A stretch of 64,000 nt of DNA. It comes from Platynereis dumerilii (lineage: Eukaryota; Annelida; Polychaeta; Phyllodocida; Nereididae). The notes under the pieces were generated by a model that saw nothing but the letters and a program-made list of their open reading frames with translations, had not been told where the DNA came from and made no database searches. The stretch spans positions 30,730,501-30,794,500 of the forward strand of contig JAPTHN010000011.1 in the NCBI GenBank assembly GCA_026936325.1. Reading direction: 5' to 3'. Position numbers and translations under genes: made by a program. Shown one piece after another: positions 36,405 through 47,929 of this stretch; positions within the stretch are counted from its first letter, which is position 1, and each line of letters begins with the position of its first letter.

Positions 36405-37514
36405 ACCTTCAGCGAATAACACATTTAGAAGATTACAATTACATCATAAAATTGGTGTGTTTACCAAATTCCGTATATTATAGGTATGCAACAGTGGCCG
36501 AGTAATGGCATTCTATTATCTGTTATTTGCCTGCTGCCCTGCGATCTACCTGTGTGCTTGCCAGGGTTTGTAAAAGCAGGGAAAGGCCTTATTATACTAA
36601 TTTACTTATATTACGGTACGGTTTTATACATTCACCAATTTTTTTCCGATCATGCAAAAAGTGTTATATACAAGTCAAAAAGCACTGCTACATTTGATAG
36701 GTGATACGTGTAGGAAATGGAATTGCTGTACATGTATATGCAATAGTGGGCACGTTTTGGCTCCTATAAGAAAATAAGTATTTTTAATATTTTTTCTCAA
36801 TATTACAAAAAGTATAGAATATGTATCAGTCGGACCATGAAAAGGCACAACTAAACCACATATGTCATATGTGTACCAAACTTTATCCATGTACATGCAA
36901 TAGTGACCAAGTCTTGGGCCAGAAACAAAAAATAAATTTTTTCTCTTTTTTTTAAATATTTCAAATAGCATTTAATATTTTCGTCCAGACCTTTCAAAGG
37001 GCACAACTAGACCTTATAGGCCATGTGTGTACCAAACCTTATCCATTTACATGCAATAGTGACCGAGTCTCAGCCCAAAAAACTAAAAAAATACATATTT
37101 TTCTATTTTCCAAATTTTTGAAAAAGTATAGAATATCCATCAATGAGACCATCAAAAGGCACAACCAGACCATATAGGCCACATCTGTACCAAATTTCAT
37201 AAGTGCACATGCAATAGTGACTGAGATTTGGCCCGGAAACGAACAAAAATAATTTTTATATTTTCTCAATTAATTCAAAAGGTATTGAATATCTATCAAT
37301 TAGACCATCAAAAGGCACAACTAGACCATACAGGCTAAATGTGTACCAAATTTCATCCATGTACACTCAATAGAGGCCGAGTGCTGGCCCGGAAACGATC
37401 TATCCGCCCGCCGCCCGACCGCCCGCCCACCCGCCCGCCCGCCCGCCCGGCGGACGGACAACATTTTTACCCAAGTGATTACAATACCTTCTTCGAACTT
37501 CGTTCGCTGAAGGT
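36405..37514. mobile_element. Possible element enclosing the 157-bp array
   Basis: ACCTTCAGCGAA at 36405-36416 is repeated inverted at 37503-37514. The array and the CCGCCCG tract lie between. With only 12 bp of inverted end and no visible target duplication, this is suggestive only. Confidence 0.35.
36720..37395. repeat. 157-bp tandem repeat, about five units
   Basis: The word CAATAG recurs at 36741, 36898, 37054, 37212 and 37368, a period of 156-158 bp, each time after CATGTACATG-like sequence and before GGCCCGGAAAC-like sequence. The units have diverged moderately. The array runs into a (CCGCCCG)n tract at 37400-37455. Confidence 0.85.
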
Positions 37515-37574
37515 AAAAAGAATGAATACAACAGTCAGCTATTATCGTTTACATAGCTACATCATCACTGTAGG

Positions 37575-39068
37575 CCGCCTACATGTTTTTTGAAAAGGGT
37601 ATCTGTAAATGTGATTGGTCTAATCTTCAATCTGTGACACTCGGTTAAATGTTTGAGATCACGGAAAATGATAAAGGAATTTAAAACTGTGAGGCATGCA
37701 ATGATATATTTTTGTGTACAACTAAAACAACAACTTCTGTCAGAACCGAGTGTTACAGCTTACCAGAAGAGTCTCTGTTTCGATGTTTCAATGTTTTTAC
37801 AAGACACAGGTCTTCACAATTTGAAATCACTTTTTAAGTTGGTTTTCAGTCATTTCAAGTTTTGCAACTCTCCTTTGGGATAAGTACACTGCTTACACTG
37901 TCTACAAGTGGACCGCTATTTCATTGCCACTGCTTTTTCCAGCTTTGGCAGATCAGAACATAAGCTGTCATGTGTTGCCACCTAGTGGTAAGTTCAATTC
38001 CACGAGCTGTGCAAGCAGTCCACCTAATCTGAATATCAGGAACTTACAAAATTTCGTCTGGAAGAAACCAGGGCTGTGTCTGAGTATGCTGATGGCCTTG
38101 TAAACTTCCTTAGGGAATTCGATTGCTGAGTCTTACTCTGGTTTACCTCAATGTTGAATAGAAACTTTGTGAATGTGCCATGAAATTGGAACTATTTCTT
38201 TTGAGCTGCAATGCTGCAGCATAAAAACTGACTTTAGTGCCAAATGGCAGCAGCATGCAGTTCTCATTTTTACCAGATTGCTGCTCACACTTACAGTGTA
38301 AAAACGCAGACCTTCTAATGCAGGCAGCTTTAAAACTAACAGGATTAGGCGACAATAAGTGAGAACACTTCAAAAACCAAAATCACAACCAATGCAAATT
38401 AAGCCACAATAAATTTCGCATTAAGTCCATTAGGGTCAATGTCTGGAATTTTTGCAGGATGAGATGGTCCCCTTAGCAACTTTTACAGCATTTCGTTGGT
38501 TTTGGGTGAAATGTTAGGCCAAGTTGGCATTTTTCACATTTTGTTTGTCACATCTTTTTCAATACAGTTGTGTCATAAGCTTGGACAATTAGCCCAATGT
38601 GACTTTTTTGTATGCAATTTTGGTGGACATCTTTGTTGACATTTTAAATCATTAACATGATGTGGTGCCTATTCTTCTCACTAAAGCCTCATTTAACTTT
38701 GTTAATCCCAAATTTGCCATGGCCTTAGAAAATTGAGTATGGCTCTTTGTAAAATCTTTGGATCTTCTCCAAACTCTTTAGCTAAGCAGTTAATACGAAT
38801 GTTAGGAAATTAATAACAAGTTCTCTTGAAAATTCTGCAATTTATTTCACTTTTAAGAAGTGTGTGTTTTAAGTGGGAGCAGTTTAGTCTGTTTGATTCA
38901 GTAACACTTCGTTGAAGCATCTATCAACCAGTGCATGTGTCAAAACTAAACAAGCTGAACATACATAATCCATGCATCAATTCATTTAGTCAGTTTCTTG
39001 AAATCACAGTCTTGGGATAGAGCAAAGTACAAACTGGAGAAACACATATCTATGAAAAAGATAATAGG
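37575..39068. mobile_element. Non-autonomous DNA transposon (copy 2 of the 2.4-3.8 kb family)
   Basis: Shares GGGTATCTGT, ATTGGTCTAATCTTCAATCTG, CTACAAGTGGACCGCTATTT and the right end AAACACATATCTATGAAAA with the element at 2423-3811. Its left end is shorter and the interior is diverged. No coding potential. Confidence 0.55.
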
Positions 39069-39232
39069 CCTAAAGAGAATTTTGATAATGATAATAATAA
39101 TAATTTAACAATTTGAAACATTACGACACTCAATATTTAAACATAATAAAGTGAATACAATCGCAGTTCATACCAGTTGTGAAGCACGAAATGAACAAAT
39201 TGAAAATCACCTAATAAAATAATGTACATGTA

Positions 39233-40573
39233 TTACATTTCAATACAACTATTTTTCCCATACTGGATAATGGAACCAATTTCAGAAGGCAAATTTTCAG
39301 TTTTATTTGAGATTTCATCAAAATTTTTGACTAACTGTGGTCTCACAACAGCAATTATTGAATTTTGACTTTCCTCTTTCATAGTTCCCTGCAGGTCGAA
39401 CGTTTTCTGCAGATCCAGCTTTGATCCCTCAAAAACAATGTTTTGCAGCTCTTCTCTCTGACAAAGCAGCTTAATTTTAAAAGCAGGAAGGGCCGCAGGG
39501 TAAAGATCTAAGTATTCCATCAAATCTTCGAATGTCTTGTACTGGCCAGGAACAATGTATTGGCCTATGTCTAAATAGAGTAGAAATGAGAAAGTGTCCA
39601 TGCTTCTGTAGAAGCAATCTAAATCAGCCAAATATTGACCATTGTCACTCACTTTAAACGGTATTTCCCAAGGGATAGTTTCAATAAAGCTGCTCCCTTT
39701 GTATTTGCCAAGGAGTTCTGAATCAGCTGCGGACAAATTTGATTGATGGAGAACCACCTTTTCGACACCCATCAGTTTGTAGATGTCAAACCAGTGCATG
39801 ACAGAGTTAGCGTCAGCATTCTGCAAAGACCGAGCATTCAAACAAACGCCGTAAGTCAGATCGTCGGGTGATTTGAAGGCATGATACTGGATGGCATGCC
39901 AACGGTTGGTCACATTAGACTGGGAAACTGACAAAGTAACACTGGATGGACTCTGAGAAGGAGTCCATGGACAAATGACTTCTCCTTGCAGCACTCCGCC
40001 ATCTTTCGCACCCACTCTCAAATTCGCCTGGGTCACCAAACGAGTTGACATCTTGGTACCATCCGCCATCATGACATGGCAATACAAGTCTGGTTGCCTC
40101 TGGTCGCGAGCAATGAACATGATTCTGATCAACTCCATGTGTTTGACTCTGTCATCAAAAGTTGGGGATCTGTAATAAATGTCTGTTCCTATAACTTGCT
40201 CAAACAACGGACTGTTCCATGAATTCAATTTAGTAAATAAAGGAGGCGGAGTAACTTCTGGTGGCGCAAAAAGATCTTCCTCCTGCAACCGACCTCTGTT
40301 GATGTCTTTCAGTTTTTGCTTTATCATTTTCTCCATATCTTCATCCATGTCGGAATCTCTTCCTTTTCGCAACAATTCCAGTTCCTGCACACTGATTTTA
40401 ATCTCATAGTCATCCTCCATTGTGATTTCGGAAAACGTCCAGTATCGCCATATCGTCAGGCAGAAACATGCGATCCCCACCGCTAGAGCAATGGATGTCA
40501 ACCGTCTGGGTAGTTTTATTTTCTGAAACAATTTTGCATATTCAGTGAGCATGAAATAAGCAGGACATCTCAA
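39233..40573 (-). CDS. GT92 (DUF23) family glycosyltransferase, metal site altered
   Basis: A single open frame of 446 residues, with a basic N-terminus, a membrane anchor at about residues 26-45 and an acidic stem, as expected for a type II Golgi protein. The GT92 domain is recognised from YGVCLNAR, the HWFDIYKLMGVEKVVLH block, the DCFYRS block and IVPGQ. Family members such as GALT-1 add galactose or related sugars to glycans and normally read DxDEF[IV]xP at the metal site; here it is DIGQYIVP (39560-39571), lacking the second and third acidic residues. A splice-like acceptor at about 40522 (gtttcag) means the first 17 residues could be intronic, with an unseen upstream exon. It may be an inactive or altered enzyme. 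Confidence 0.8.
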   Translation of the reverse strand: MRCPAYFMLTEYAKLFQKIKLPRRLTSIALAVGIACFCLTIWRYWTFSEITMEDDYEIKISVQELELLRKGRDSDMDEDMEKMIKQKLKDINRGRLQEEDLFAPPEVTPPPLFTKLNSWNSPLFEQVIGTDIYYRSPTFDDRVKHMELIRIMFIARDQRQPDLYCHVMMADGTKMSTRLVTQANLRVGAKDGGVLQGEVICPWTPSQSPSSVTLSVSQSNVTNRWHAIQYHAFKSPDDLTYGVCLNARSLQNADANSVMHWFDIYKLMGVEKVVLHQSNLSAADSELLGKYKGSSFIETIPWEIPFKVSDNGQYLADLDCFYRSMDTFSFLLYLDIGQYIVPGQYKTFEDLMEYLDLYPAALPAFKIKLLCQREELQNIVFEGSKLDLQKTFDLQGTMKEESQNSIIAVVRPQLVKNFDEISNKTENLPSEIGSIIQYGKNSCIEM

Positions 40574-40679
40574 TTATATTTAAATGTAATTTCTGTCAAT
40601 AGCAAACGACTTCATACTCCACTTCAACTGAAGGCCAAAATATCTGGACCAGATTCAGAATGGAACATCATTGTCAAGT

Positions 40680-41595
40680 CTATTGTCATTATTGTATGTA
40701 TAATCCAAGACGAAATATGTCAGATCGTACCCTTGATATTACTATAAATGATTGTATGATAAAGCAAGTTGATGTTTTGAAATATCTATGATTGGAAATA
40801 GACGAAGCCCTCAACTGGAATGCTTATGTAACTAAATTATGTAAAAAACTGTCTTTTGAAATTTCTAAATTATCAAGACTCAGCAAAGTCCTTTATAAGA
40901 CAACCCTTACCAGAATATATAATGCTACCATACACACTTGCATTGATTATACCATTTCTGTTTGGGGAAGTACTTGTCAGTTCAATTTAGATAAAGTGCA
41001 GAGACTACAAAACCATTGTGCACGAATAATCGAAAGAAATTTTGATTATGTTAATGTTAGGGGTTTGGATCTTGTGTCCCAACTCGAGTGGATGAAGATT
41101 CTATTCGTGAGCGCTTCTTCTACTTTCAAGTTTTGTTAATTTTCAAATGTGTTCATGGATTAGCACCAAATTATCTCACAAATAATATTGTAGTTGAGTT
41201 TGAGGTGTCTGATAAGACCACCCGAAAACATGACTTGAATTTGTATTTGAGTTTACCTGATAGCGAATTTCATAAAAAGATGTTATTCTATAATGGGGCA
41301 AAGGAATGGAATCAGTTGCCAAAATATTTGAAAGATTGCTGTGATTTGGTTAAGTTTAAAAGAATGTTGAAATGTTATGTTAAGAAGAAATTTTAATGTT
41401 CTGTTGTTGAGGATGTGCCAGTAGTTTTTGCCATTTTATAAGTTTTACTTTACATTTTGTTTTTACTTCACAATTTTCTGTTTATTGTGTTATAAATATT
41501 GTTCTCATTGTAATTCTGAAGGGCCCGGTTGAAAAACAGCATAGCTGACCCGGTCTTACCCTTTGAAAATATATTCAAAATAAAAATAAATAAAT
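40680..41595 (+). mobile_element. LINE 3' fragment (reverse transcriptase C-terminal region)
   Basis: Two overlapping frames (40792-41139 and 41088-41396) match the thumb and C-terminal part of CR1/L2/Jockey-like non-LTR reverse transcriptases: RLQNHCARII, SQLEWM, FKCVHGLAPNYL, GAKEWNQLP. A frame change lies near 41110. The 3' tail has the GGGCCCGGTTG...CCCGGTC hairpin common at the ends of such LINEs, then an A-rich tail. It is 5'-truncated and sits just upstream of the GT92 gene, on the opposite strand. Confidence 0.85.
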
Positions 41596-41599
41596 GTAT

Positions 41600-42605
41600 A
41601 CGGTCAGATCACTGGTAATGTCATGGCCCCAATGAAGACTTGTACCAAAGTCGTCATTATCATCACACTGTTGTTAGGCTAGCATCACCACATTAACTTA
41701 CAAATGTTGCATTTATCTCATTGGAATTTAGCTGGAGGTGACTGAAGTTGAAATGATTGCACGATTGACTTTTTATAATCAGGGAAAGAAATGACATCAC
41801 CCTTTTCTTTCATCTGGCATGCATACCGAGTTTCCCTGACCCTGCTCACCAATTCTAGACAGGAAACAAGTCAGACTTTTTTAGGCTGGCATTTAACTGT
41901 TTCAAATTTTGACCCAGTAACAATATCAGATTTTGCAAAGGTGTCATCTCTTTACCACTTTAATCACCGTGAGTTAAGATGACACACTCAATACTGCTTG
42001 TTCTTGATTAACAAAAATGACCGTGTTTAACTTGGTGCTAAAATCAGTTTTAGCACAAAAATGATTTCTCCTTCAGCAGGTTTTCTAACATTAAATATAA
42101 AATATATTTAGCTTACCTTCATAGCATTGCTGTTTGTATCAGGCCTGGTAACCATCCTTATCACTGCATATCTCAGTAGGTCATTGTGGTGATAAGAATC
42201 AAAGACAATGCATTTATTTGCACAGTCATGCCTCATGGGGAAGGCCCTTTATAAAATATAGAATTTAACGCCCTGCAAACAGCTGGCAACAATTGTTTAT
42301 CTTGGGCTAAATAAAATATTATTATCAATACCATCAATTCATTTGCAGATGAACTTGTAATTAAATCAAGTGGTATTGCTAGACAACTGAGTTATATTGC
42401 TCCTTTTCTTCTTCATCTTCTTCAAGTAGATTTTCTGCCTGTTTACCAGACAAACCTCCAAGTAAAATCCTTCGAAATAAAATTCAATGTCTAATTGGTC
42501 AGATAAACGCTTTAAAATCCACTAAAAGCATTCCCGAGGCAGGGTGAATGACTACAGGCTAAAAACTACAATTAAAACTAAAGCTAAAAGCAAAAGGTAG
42601 GAGCT
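41600..42605. other. No gene seen
   Basis: AT-rich sequence with short open frames only. No motif, splice chain or repeat boundary could be supported here. Confidence 0.4.
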
Positions 42606-42610
42606 AAAAA

Positions 42611-42900
42611 CAGGGGCGTATCTAGAAATGATCTGAGGGGGGCATTACATATGGGGTGAATACGGCGCGCATGTTAATTTTTTGGCCTGAGGCGGGGGGC
42701 AATCTCTCGCAATTGATCTGAAGAAAAATTTTTTTTTTTTCCAAGTACCAGAGTAGACCTGTGACATCATAGGCGGATACTCCATTGCCAAGCACTGGAG
42801 GATATGCAAAATTGGTGCAATCAATGATGTCACATAATAGGTCAGACTGGCCAACAGCGTTCGTTTTTGACAGTTTCATCACATCCTTGCAGTTACATCA
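42611..42900. repeat. Possible hAT-related fragment
   Basis: Starts CAGGGGCGTATCTAG, a variant of the hAT end seen at 14870, followed by a G-rich stretch. No partner end or target duplication was found, so it may be one end of a decayed element. Confidence 0.35.
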
Positions 42901-43047
42901 TTGTCAGAGTGGCCAATAATACCACAACAACAACGACGGTGTTATCTACAACTTAATGTAAAGTTGGACTGCTGCTGGGGAGGGGGCACTCTGCTGAAAA
43001 GCTGTCAATTGATCCTTAAGTTAGCATATTCACGCCAGGGTTGGGTT

Positions 43048-43262
43048 CAAATACAGATAAAAGTATTTAAATACAAATACAAATACTTTCAATCTTTCTA
43101 AATACAAATACAAATACAAATACAATTGAGCTCAAAAGTATTTAAATACAAATACAAATACTTTCAATTCTTTCAAATACAAATACAAATACAAATACTC
43201 AAAATTTGAAAGTATTTAAATACAAATACAAATATATTTGTAAATATATTTGAAAATACTTT
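43048..43262. repeat. AAATAC-type hexanucleotide repeat array
   Basis: Dense AAATAC and AAATACTTTCAAT repeats over about 215 bp, in several blocks separated by TTTGAAAGTATTT-like pieces that make it partly self-complementary. It is preceded by CAGGGTTGGGTTC, which resembles a hAT end, but no matching right end is visible. Confidence 0.85.
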
Positions 43263-45250
43263 CAATAATTCTGTCTTAGAACTTCAAACTTGTTTTTTTA
43301 AATTGTTTCCAATCTAACTCCAGCTAATGTTTATGAATAGGCCTACAACAAACTGTTATGGGTATTTAGGTTACACTTTTAACAAGTAATAATAATTATT
43401 ATTAAATTTTTCATAATATTATTATCAAGTTCCTTCATTAAAATCTGTTCAAATTGGGACATTTTGGGTCATTTACTTACCCGATTATAAACTGAATAGT
43501 TGCATAATTTGATTTGAACCATGCACAAATATTTATTAATCAAACTCTTAATTATTTAAATATGACATTCTGCATATCAATTAATATATTTTGATTTATC
43601 TATGAATATTTCAGAAATAAACCCAGTAATTCCAGGTTGAATACCAAATGTTCAGAATGATTTTCACTTCCCTTGGTGATGATTGCAATCACTTTGGAAT
43701 AAATAAAAACAAAACAGAATATACAGTTGCTCATTCAGACACATTGGCTTAGTAATGTTGTCTATTCACATTTGTGCTTTGTGCTTTGGTGAAGCTGACT
43801 TTAACTAAAAATGGCAAAGTAAATTATGAAAGTGAGTTCCTGCATTATAAATCAAGGGACTAACTGTAGTCAACTTAAGAAGTGAAATCACTAAATTAGT
43901 ATGTAGCTAAATTTTAGTCAGATATTTTCAACGAAACAGGGCAAAATATTCCACAACATCAACACCTTCTGTGATTGGTATGGTAAGGTGCACTGGTGAA
44001 TACTGCTCTGTGATTGGTCCAGGCAGAATGTTCTTTTGGGCAAATTTATTAATGTTCATTTGGGGATAGAATAATCAAATCAGATTCATTAAAATTCTGT
44101 GTTTTTGTTCTATATGCCACATTTGTTTCAGTAAAAAAGCTATTTTCGGTACCAGAAATTCGTTGAATGCTTGACCATGTTGACTAGGAAAATTTGTGAA
44201 AAATAAAGCACAATAAAAAATTAATATAAAATAGAGAAATAGGTGTTTCATTCATTTAAAAACATTTTTCGTTAGCTAAAAATAAGTCAATACTGGAAAT
44301 AGGCCCATAACCTTGCTGAAATACAATTTCAGTCAGATGCAGGACATATCTATTCCACAAAAAGCCATTATACTTTCACTGAGGGCTGCTTGGACAATGA
44401 TCTTATATCAAATCAAAGAAATTGAATCAACATTTATAAATAGATTAGGCCTTAGAAAAGTTCCACTCAACTGTTATGACAACCCTGTCTTGTGTTCAAC
44501 ATTGGTATATGCTTTAAAAAAAATAATAAACTTTTCTTTTGCTTAAAACTTGACCTCTGATGAAATAATGATGTAAACATTATAAATTCTTAATAATATG
44601 AACTTAATATAACTGCTAGATATGAGATTACTGTCCACACAATGGTACCCCTATATAATTGCAATGCACCTTTGCTCACTGAAAGACAATGCATGGCCTG
44701 CACCTGTGTTTAAATAGCAATTAAGACAATAGCCAGTTTCAGAATAGCAGTTAACATTCAAAATGTGTGATAGTTATGTCTTTCATACTATTAGACAATA
44801 TTAAATAAACATTTACCTGTAACTATTAGATAAATGCAATATTTTTATCAAAGAAAATATATTTAGTTTATGGGTAAGTGAGATGTACACACAATCACTA
44901 CTACAGGTAAATGTGTATTAAATTAATTTAAGAAAGTCTTTCATTTTTTAAACTTAATATATATGCAAACAATTATAATTCATGACTTCTCATACAGGGC
45001 ATATTTCATTTGTATCTCGTGTTCAACAAGTATTTTCGCTAAAATTGGAAGTTTAGATGGGACAGAAGCTGAGTGGTATTTCACTTGTGCAGTCCATTGG
45101 ATTCTTGAGTTATTGCAATGTTAACTTCTTCAAACCTAACAACACAGAGACAGTCATGATCTCTGTACATAGATGTTTGTGTATAGACCACAAACTAAGA
45201 ACTTCATGTTGTTGTTGTTGTTGTCTTTCGATAGGCTGCTTTTTCATCAG
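43263..45250. other. No gene seen
   Basis: AT-rich, with only short and low-complexity open frames. No splice chain, RNA gene or repeat boundary could be supported. Confidence 0.4.
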
Positions 45251-45316
45251 CATATGGACTCCTGGTGTAGTTCTCTGGTATTAGTCACAGGTATGTAAAT
45301 GTCACTAGGTGGCTGG

Positions 45317-46215
45317 CTAAATGCTGGTACCTGTGGCCAAAATAAAATGTGCCACTCTGGTGTGGAGCTGAGTGATAAGTTCTCGAGGTAAAAAGTCTGG
45401 TTGTCCCAGGAGTACCTGCATATTAATAAGACGGTTGTTAGCAGGAATTTTGTATCTTTGAAATAAGGAGTCAATATTGTCGAATAAACATGCCCTCTCA
45501 GCATTGTATAGAGAACAGTCAAAAATGAAATGCTCTATAGTGCTCCTACTCAGTTCACATGCACAGTTTGGGGTAGGATAGAAGGCTGGTAGAATTTTGT
45601 GCATGTGATCATTCAGGAGGGAGGAGCCTGTTTTGAGCCTTATAGTTTTAATATCCATGGCTCTATTTCCGAGTGATCTGTAGCCTCTTTCACTAACTAC
45701 AGGATACAGGGAGAAAGTAAATCTGCCTGTAGTGGCACAGTTCCATCTATGCTGCCATCTTTTGACATTGACCTTTTTAATTTCTGTTTTGGCTTCGGAT
45801 ATTGAAAGAGGCTCATTTTGTACACCCGTAGATGCAATATGAGCAGCCTTCCTAGCCAAGGAATCAGCAATGTCATTCCCTTTGAGGTCAATGTGTCCGG
45901 CTGTCCAATATATATATACAAAGACCCTGCGGGTTTCAAGTTCATGAACTAACTCTTGTAATTTGTCAACTATGTGACCGTAGTTGTCGTCAACTTGGCC
46001 TCTGGTAGTGACATGGATAGCTGACTGACAGTCTGTGATGACATGAATTTTTCTGTCATGTAGTAACGGTTTCTTTTTAGAATTTCACGCCAGGTACTAT
46101 GGTAACCAACAGAGATATACAGGATATTAAAGTAATTGTTTGTAGTTTTACACTGAGAGGGACAGCCAACCAAACTACAAACATTACACAAAATGCTTGA
46201 ACTTAACAGCTCCAC
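45317..46215 (-). mobile_element. LINE fragment with RNase H and C-terminal cysteine motif
   Basis: The minus strand encodes, over more than one frame, the end of an RNase H domain (ITDCQSAI near 46040, then GHIDLKGNDIADSLA near 45880) followed by a C-x-C...H...C motif (CACELS...EHFIFDC) at about 45500-45560. This order, RNase H then a cysteine/histidine cluster, fits I- or Jockey-clade LINEs. It is truncated at both ends and disrupted by at least one frame change. Confidence 0.75.
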
Positions 46216-46240
46216 ATCAAATTCAATTTACAACAGAAGA

Positions 46241-46445
46241 ATGGACAGTACGCACAGCGAGCTTGAACAAACTTTGGGGTTAAAAAAATTGACCAAGAAA
46301 ACAATTTGCGCAATGATGTAGAGGAAGGTCAAATGAACATTTTGATGTATCAAACAAAAAAATCTGTTGGGAATTTTTTTTAGATATTTGAGTTTTAGAT
46401 TTTTTATTTATCACTCCCTATTCTTAGCATGTAATCTCCATGAAA
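46241..46445 (+). repeat. Repeat arm, inverted partner of 54594-54800
   Basis: About 200 bp shared with the reverse complement of 54594-54800, including GCGAGCTTGAACAAACTTTG and GGGGTTAAAAAAATTGACCA, with scattered differences. The two copies face each other across 8 kb that includes the DIRS element. Confidence 0.8.
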
Positions 46446-47287
46446 AAGTGATCAAAACCGTGCATTTTTCCTGTAAGGTAATATCTAAGACAAAATTCAT
46501 TATTCAGAAGTACAAATATGCAGTCATTGTCTTTGCAGAAAGTATGTACCCCTTCATCCAGACTGACAGGGTGTGATAAACATGTAACAGCTAGCATTTA
46601 TGGCTAAAGGCTTGAGAAAATGTTTGCAATACCAGGTTAGTTACATAATTCTGGTAAATAATTTGAGCAAATTTTGTCTCATCATCTCATTGTTACAGGC
46701 TTTGTTGAGTTTTTTTGTGCATTTTTTCACAAATTTTGCCACCGTGAAACAAGCATTTCATAACAATGTAAAAGGATAGACAAAATTGAGTAAATTATCA
46801 GACAATGCATGCATAGAATGTATGTAAGTATCTGCTTCACTATGAAGTTGAATCCCCTGATATTACATGAAAAGTCTTTGCAATTGGACAAAAAGACAAA
46901 AATAAGATTAAAAGCTTTATACCATACCTGTGAGCCATCACTGGCCCATAAGCCAATCAGAAGACTGTATTTGGCTGGTACATATCCTATATTCTTTGTT
47001 GTTCACTTATACGCCTATGGGAGTATATAAAGCCTCATTGTTTAACAAAGCTCATAACACAAACAGCAAACTGTACCAAACAGTGGATTGCCAACAAAAA
47101 TAAAACAAAAGTATTATAAAACCTAGTGCCTATGACAAATCCATCAATCCTTTAATTTGACAATTTAGATTTTTAATTTATATCATGACTAAGGAGTCAA
47201 TCATATTAGATCTTCGGGAGGGGAAGGAGGCTTGAAGGTTGTTTTAAATAATTTCTTGTCATGTTTTGGTGAAATGAATAAATTACT

Positions 47288-47459
47288 CTCTATTTCGTAA
47301 GACTTTCACAGGACCTACACTGTGTAAAACAGTGCGTTTTACAGTTGCCTATTCCTTTTGTCTCTCATATTAGGACTGAACTGATTTTCTAACAGCTTCC
47401 CTGTGATCATCTGGGGTCCCTGTGTATATAAGCTTGCCTGTCCCTTCATTCCTCACTTT
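47288..47459 (+). repeat. DIRS left inverted terminal repeat
   Basis: Near-perfect reverse complement of the right repeat beginning at 52966, sharing CTGTGATCATCTGGGGTCCC and the AAACAGTGCGTTTTAC palindrome-like stretch. A TATATAAG box-like word at about 47425 could serve the element's own promoter. Confidence 0.9.
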
Positions 47460-47929
47460 TTTCTTTTCAGCAATTCTCTCGAACTGCTTGGACTGGACTA
47501 TAGATCAAGGTGTGTCCTTATCGTAGGAAGACTTTGGTCTTATCAAAACAGCATCGAGCATCGGCTCAACTGCTGTCAAAATCAAAACAAACCTCGCCCA
47601 CACCGGCGACTGCCGTACAACTTCGCCCCCACTCACCTTGTTGACATCTCGATCTGCAGCCTTGACCAATGGTCTTAACCTTGTCCAACGGCCTTGAGAT
47701 GATCCGGGGCATGGTATCCACGTGGTATTCATGTTTTCCAGTCACTCTTGAGTGATTTTTAATCCATGCACACGACTCCAACTTAAAAAAGTTCGCCCGA
47801 ATCTTTCCGCGGGTCGGTCGAACTCCTTTTTCGGCTGGTATAAAACGGGGCTAGCCCATCTACTCTCTGCACTTGTTAGTCTGGATTCGATTCAGCATAG
47901 TGCCTCGCCATTGACACTGGAATATACCG

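Noticed and set aside
40792-41396. A possible host gene upstream of GT92
   Set aside because: Motifs and the A-rich tail identify it as a LINE 3' end.
43048-43262. Regular short repeats that could be read as a CRISPR-like array
   Set aside because: The unit is a hexanucleotide without spacers, in a eukaryotic genome.
45057-45284. A 75-residue frame with a run of cysteines
   Set aside because: The cysteine run comes from a TGT/TTG microsatellite and no splice context or motif supports a gene.
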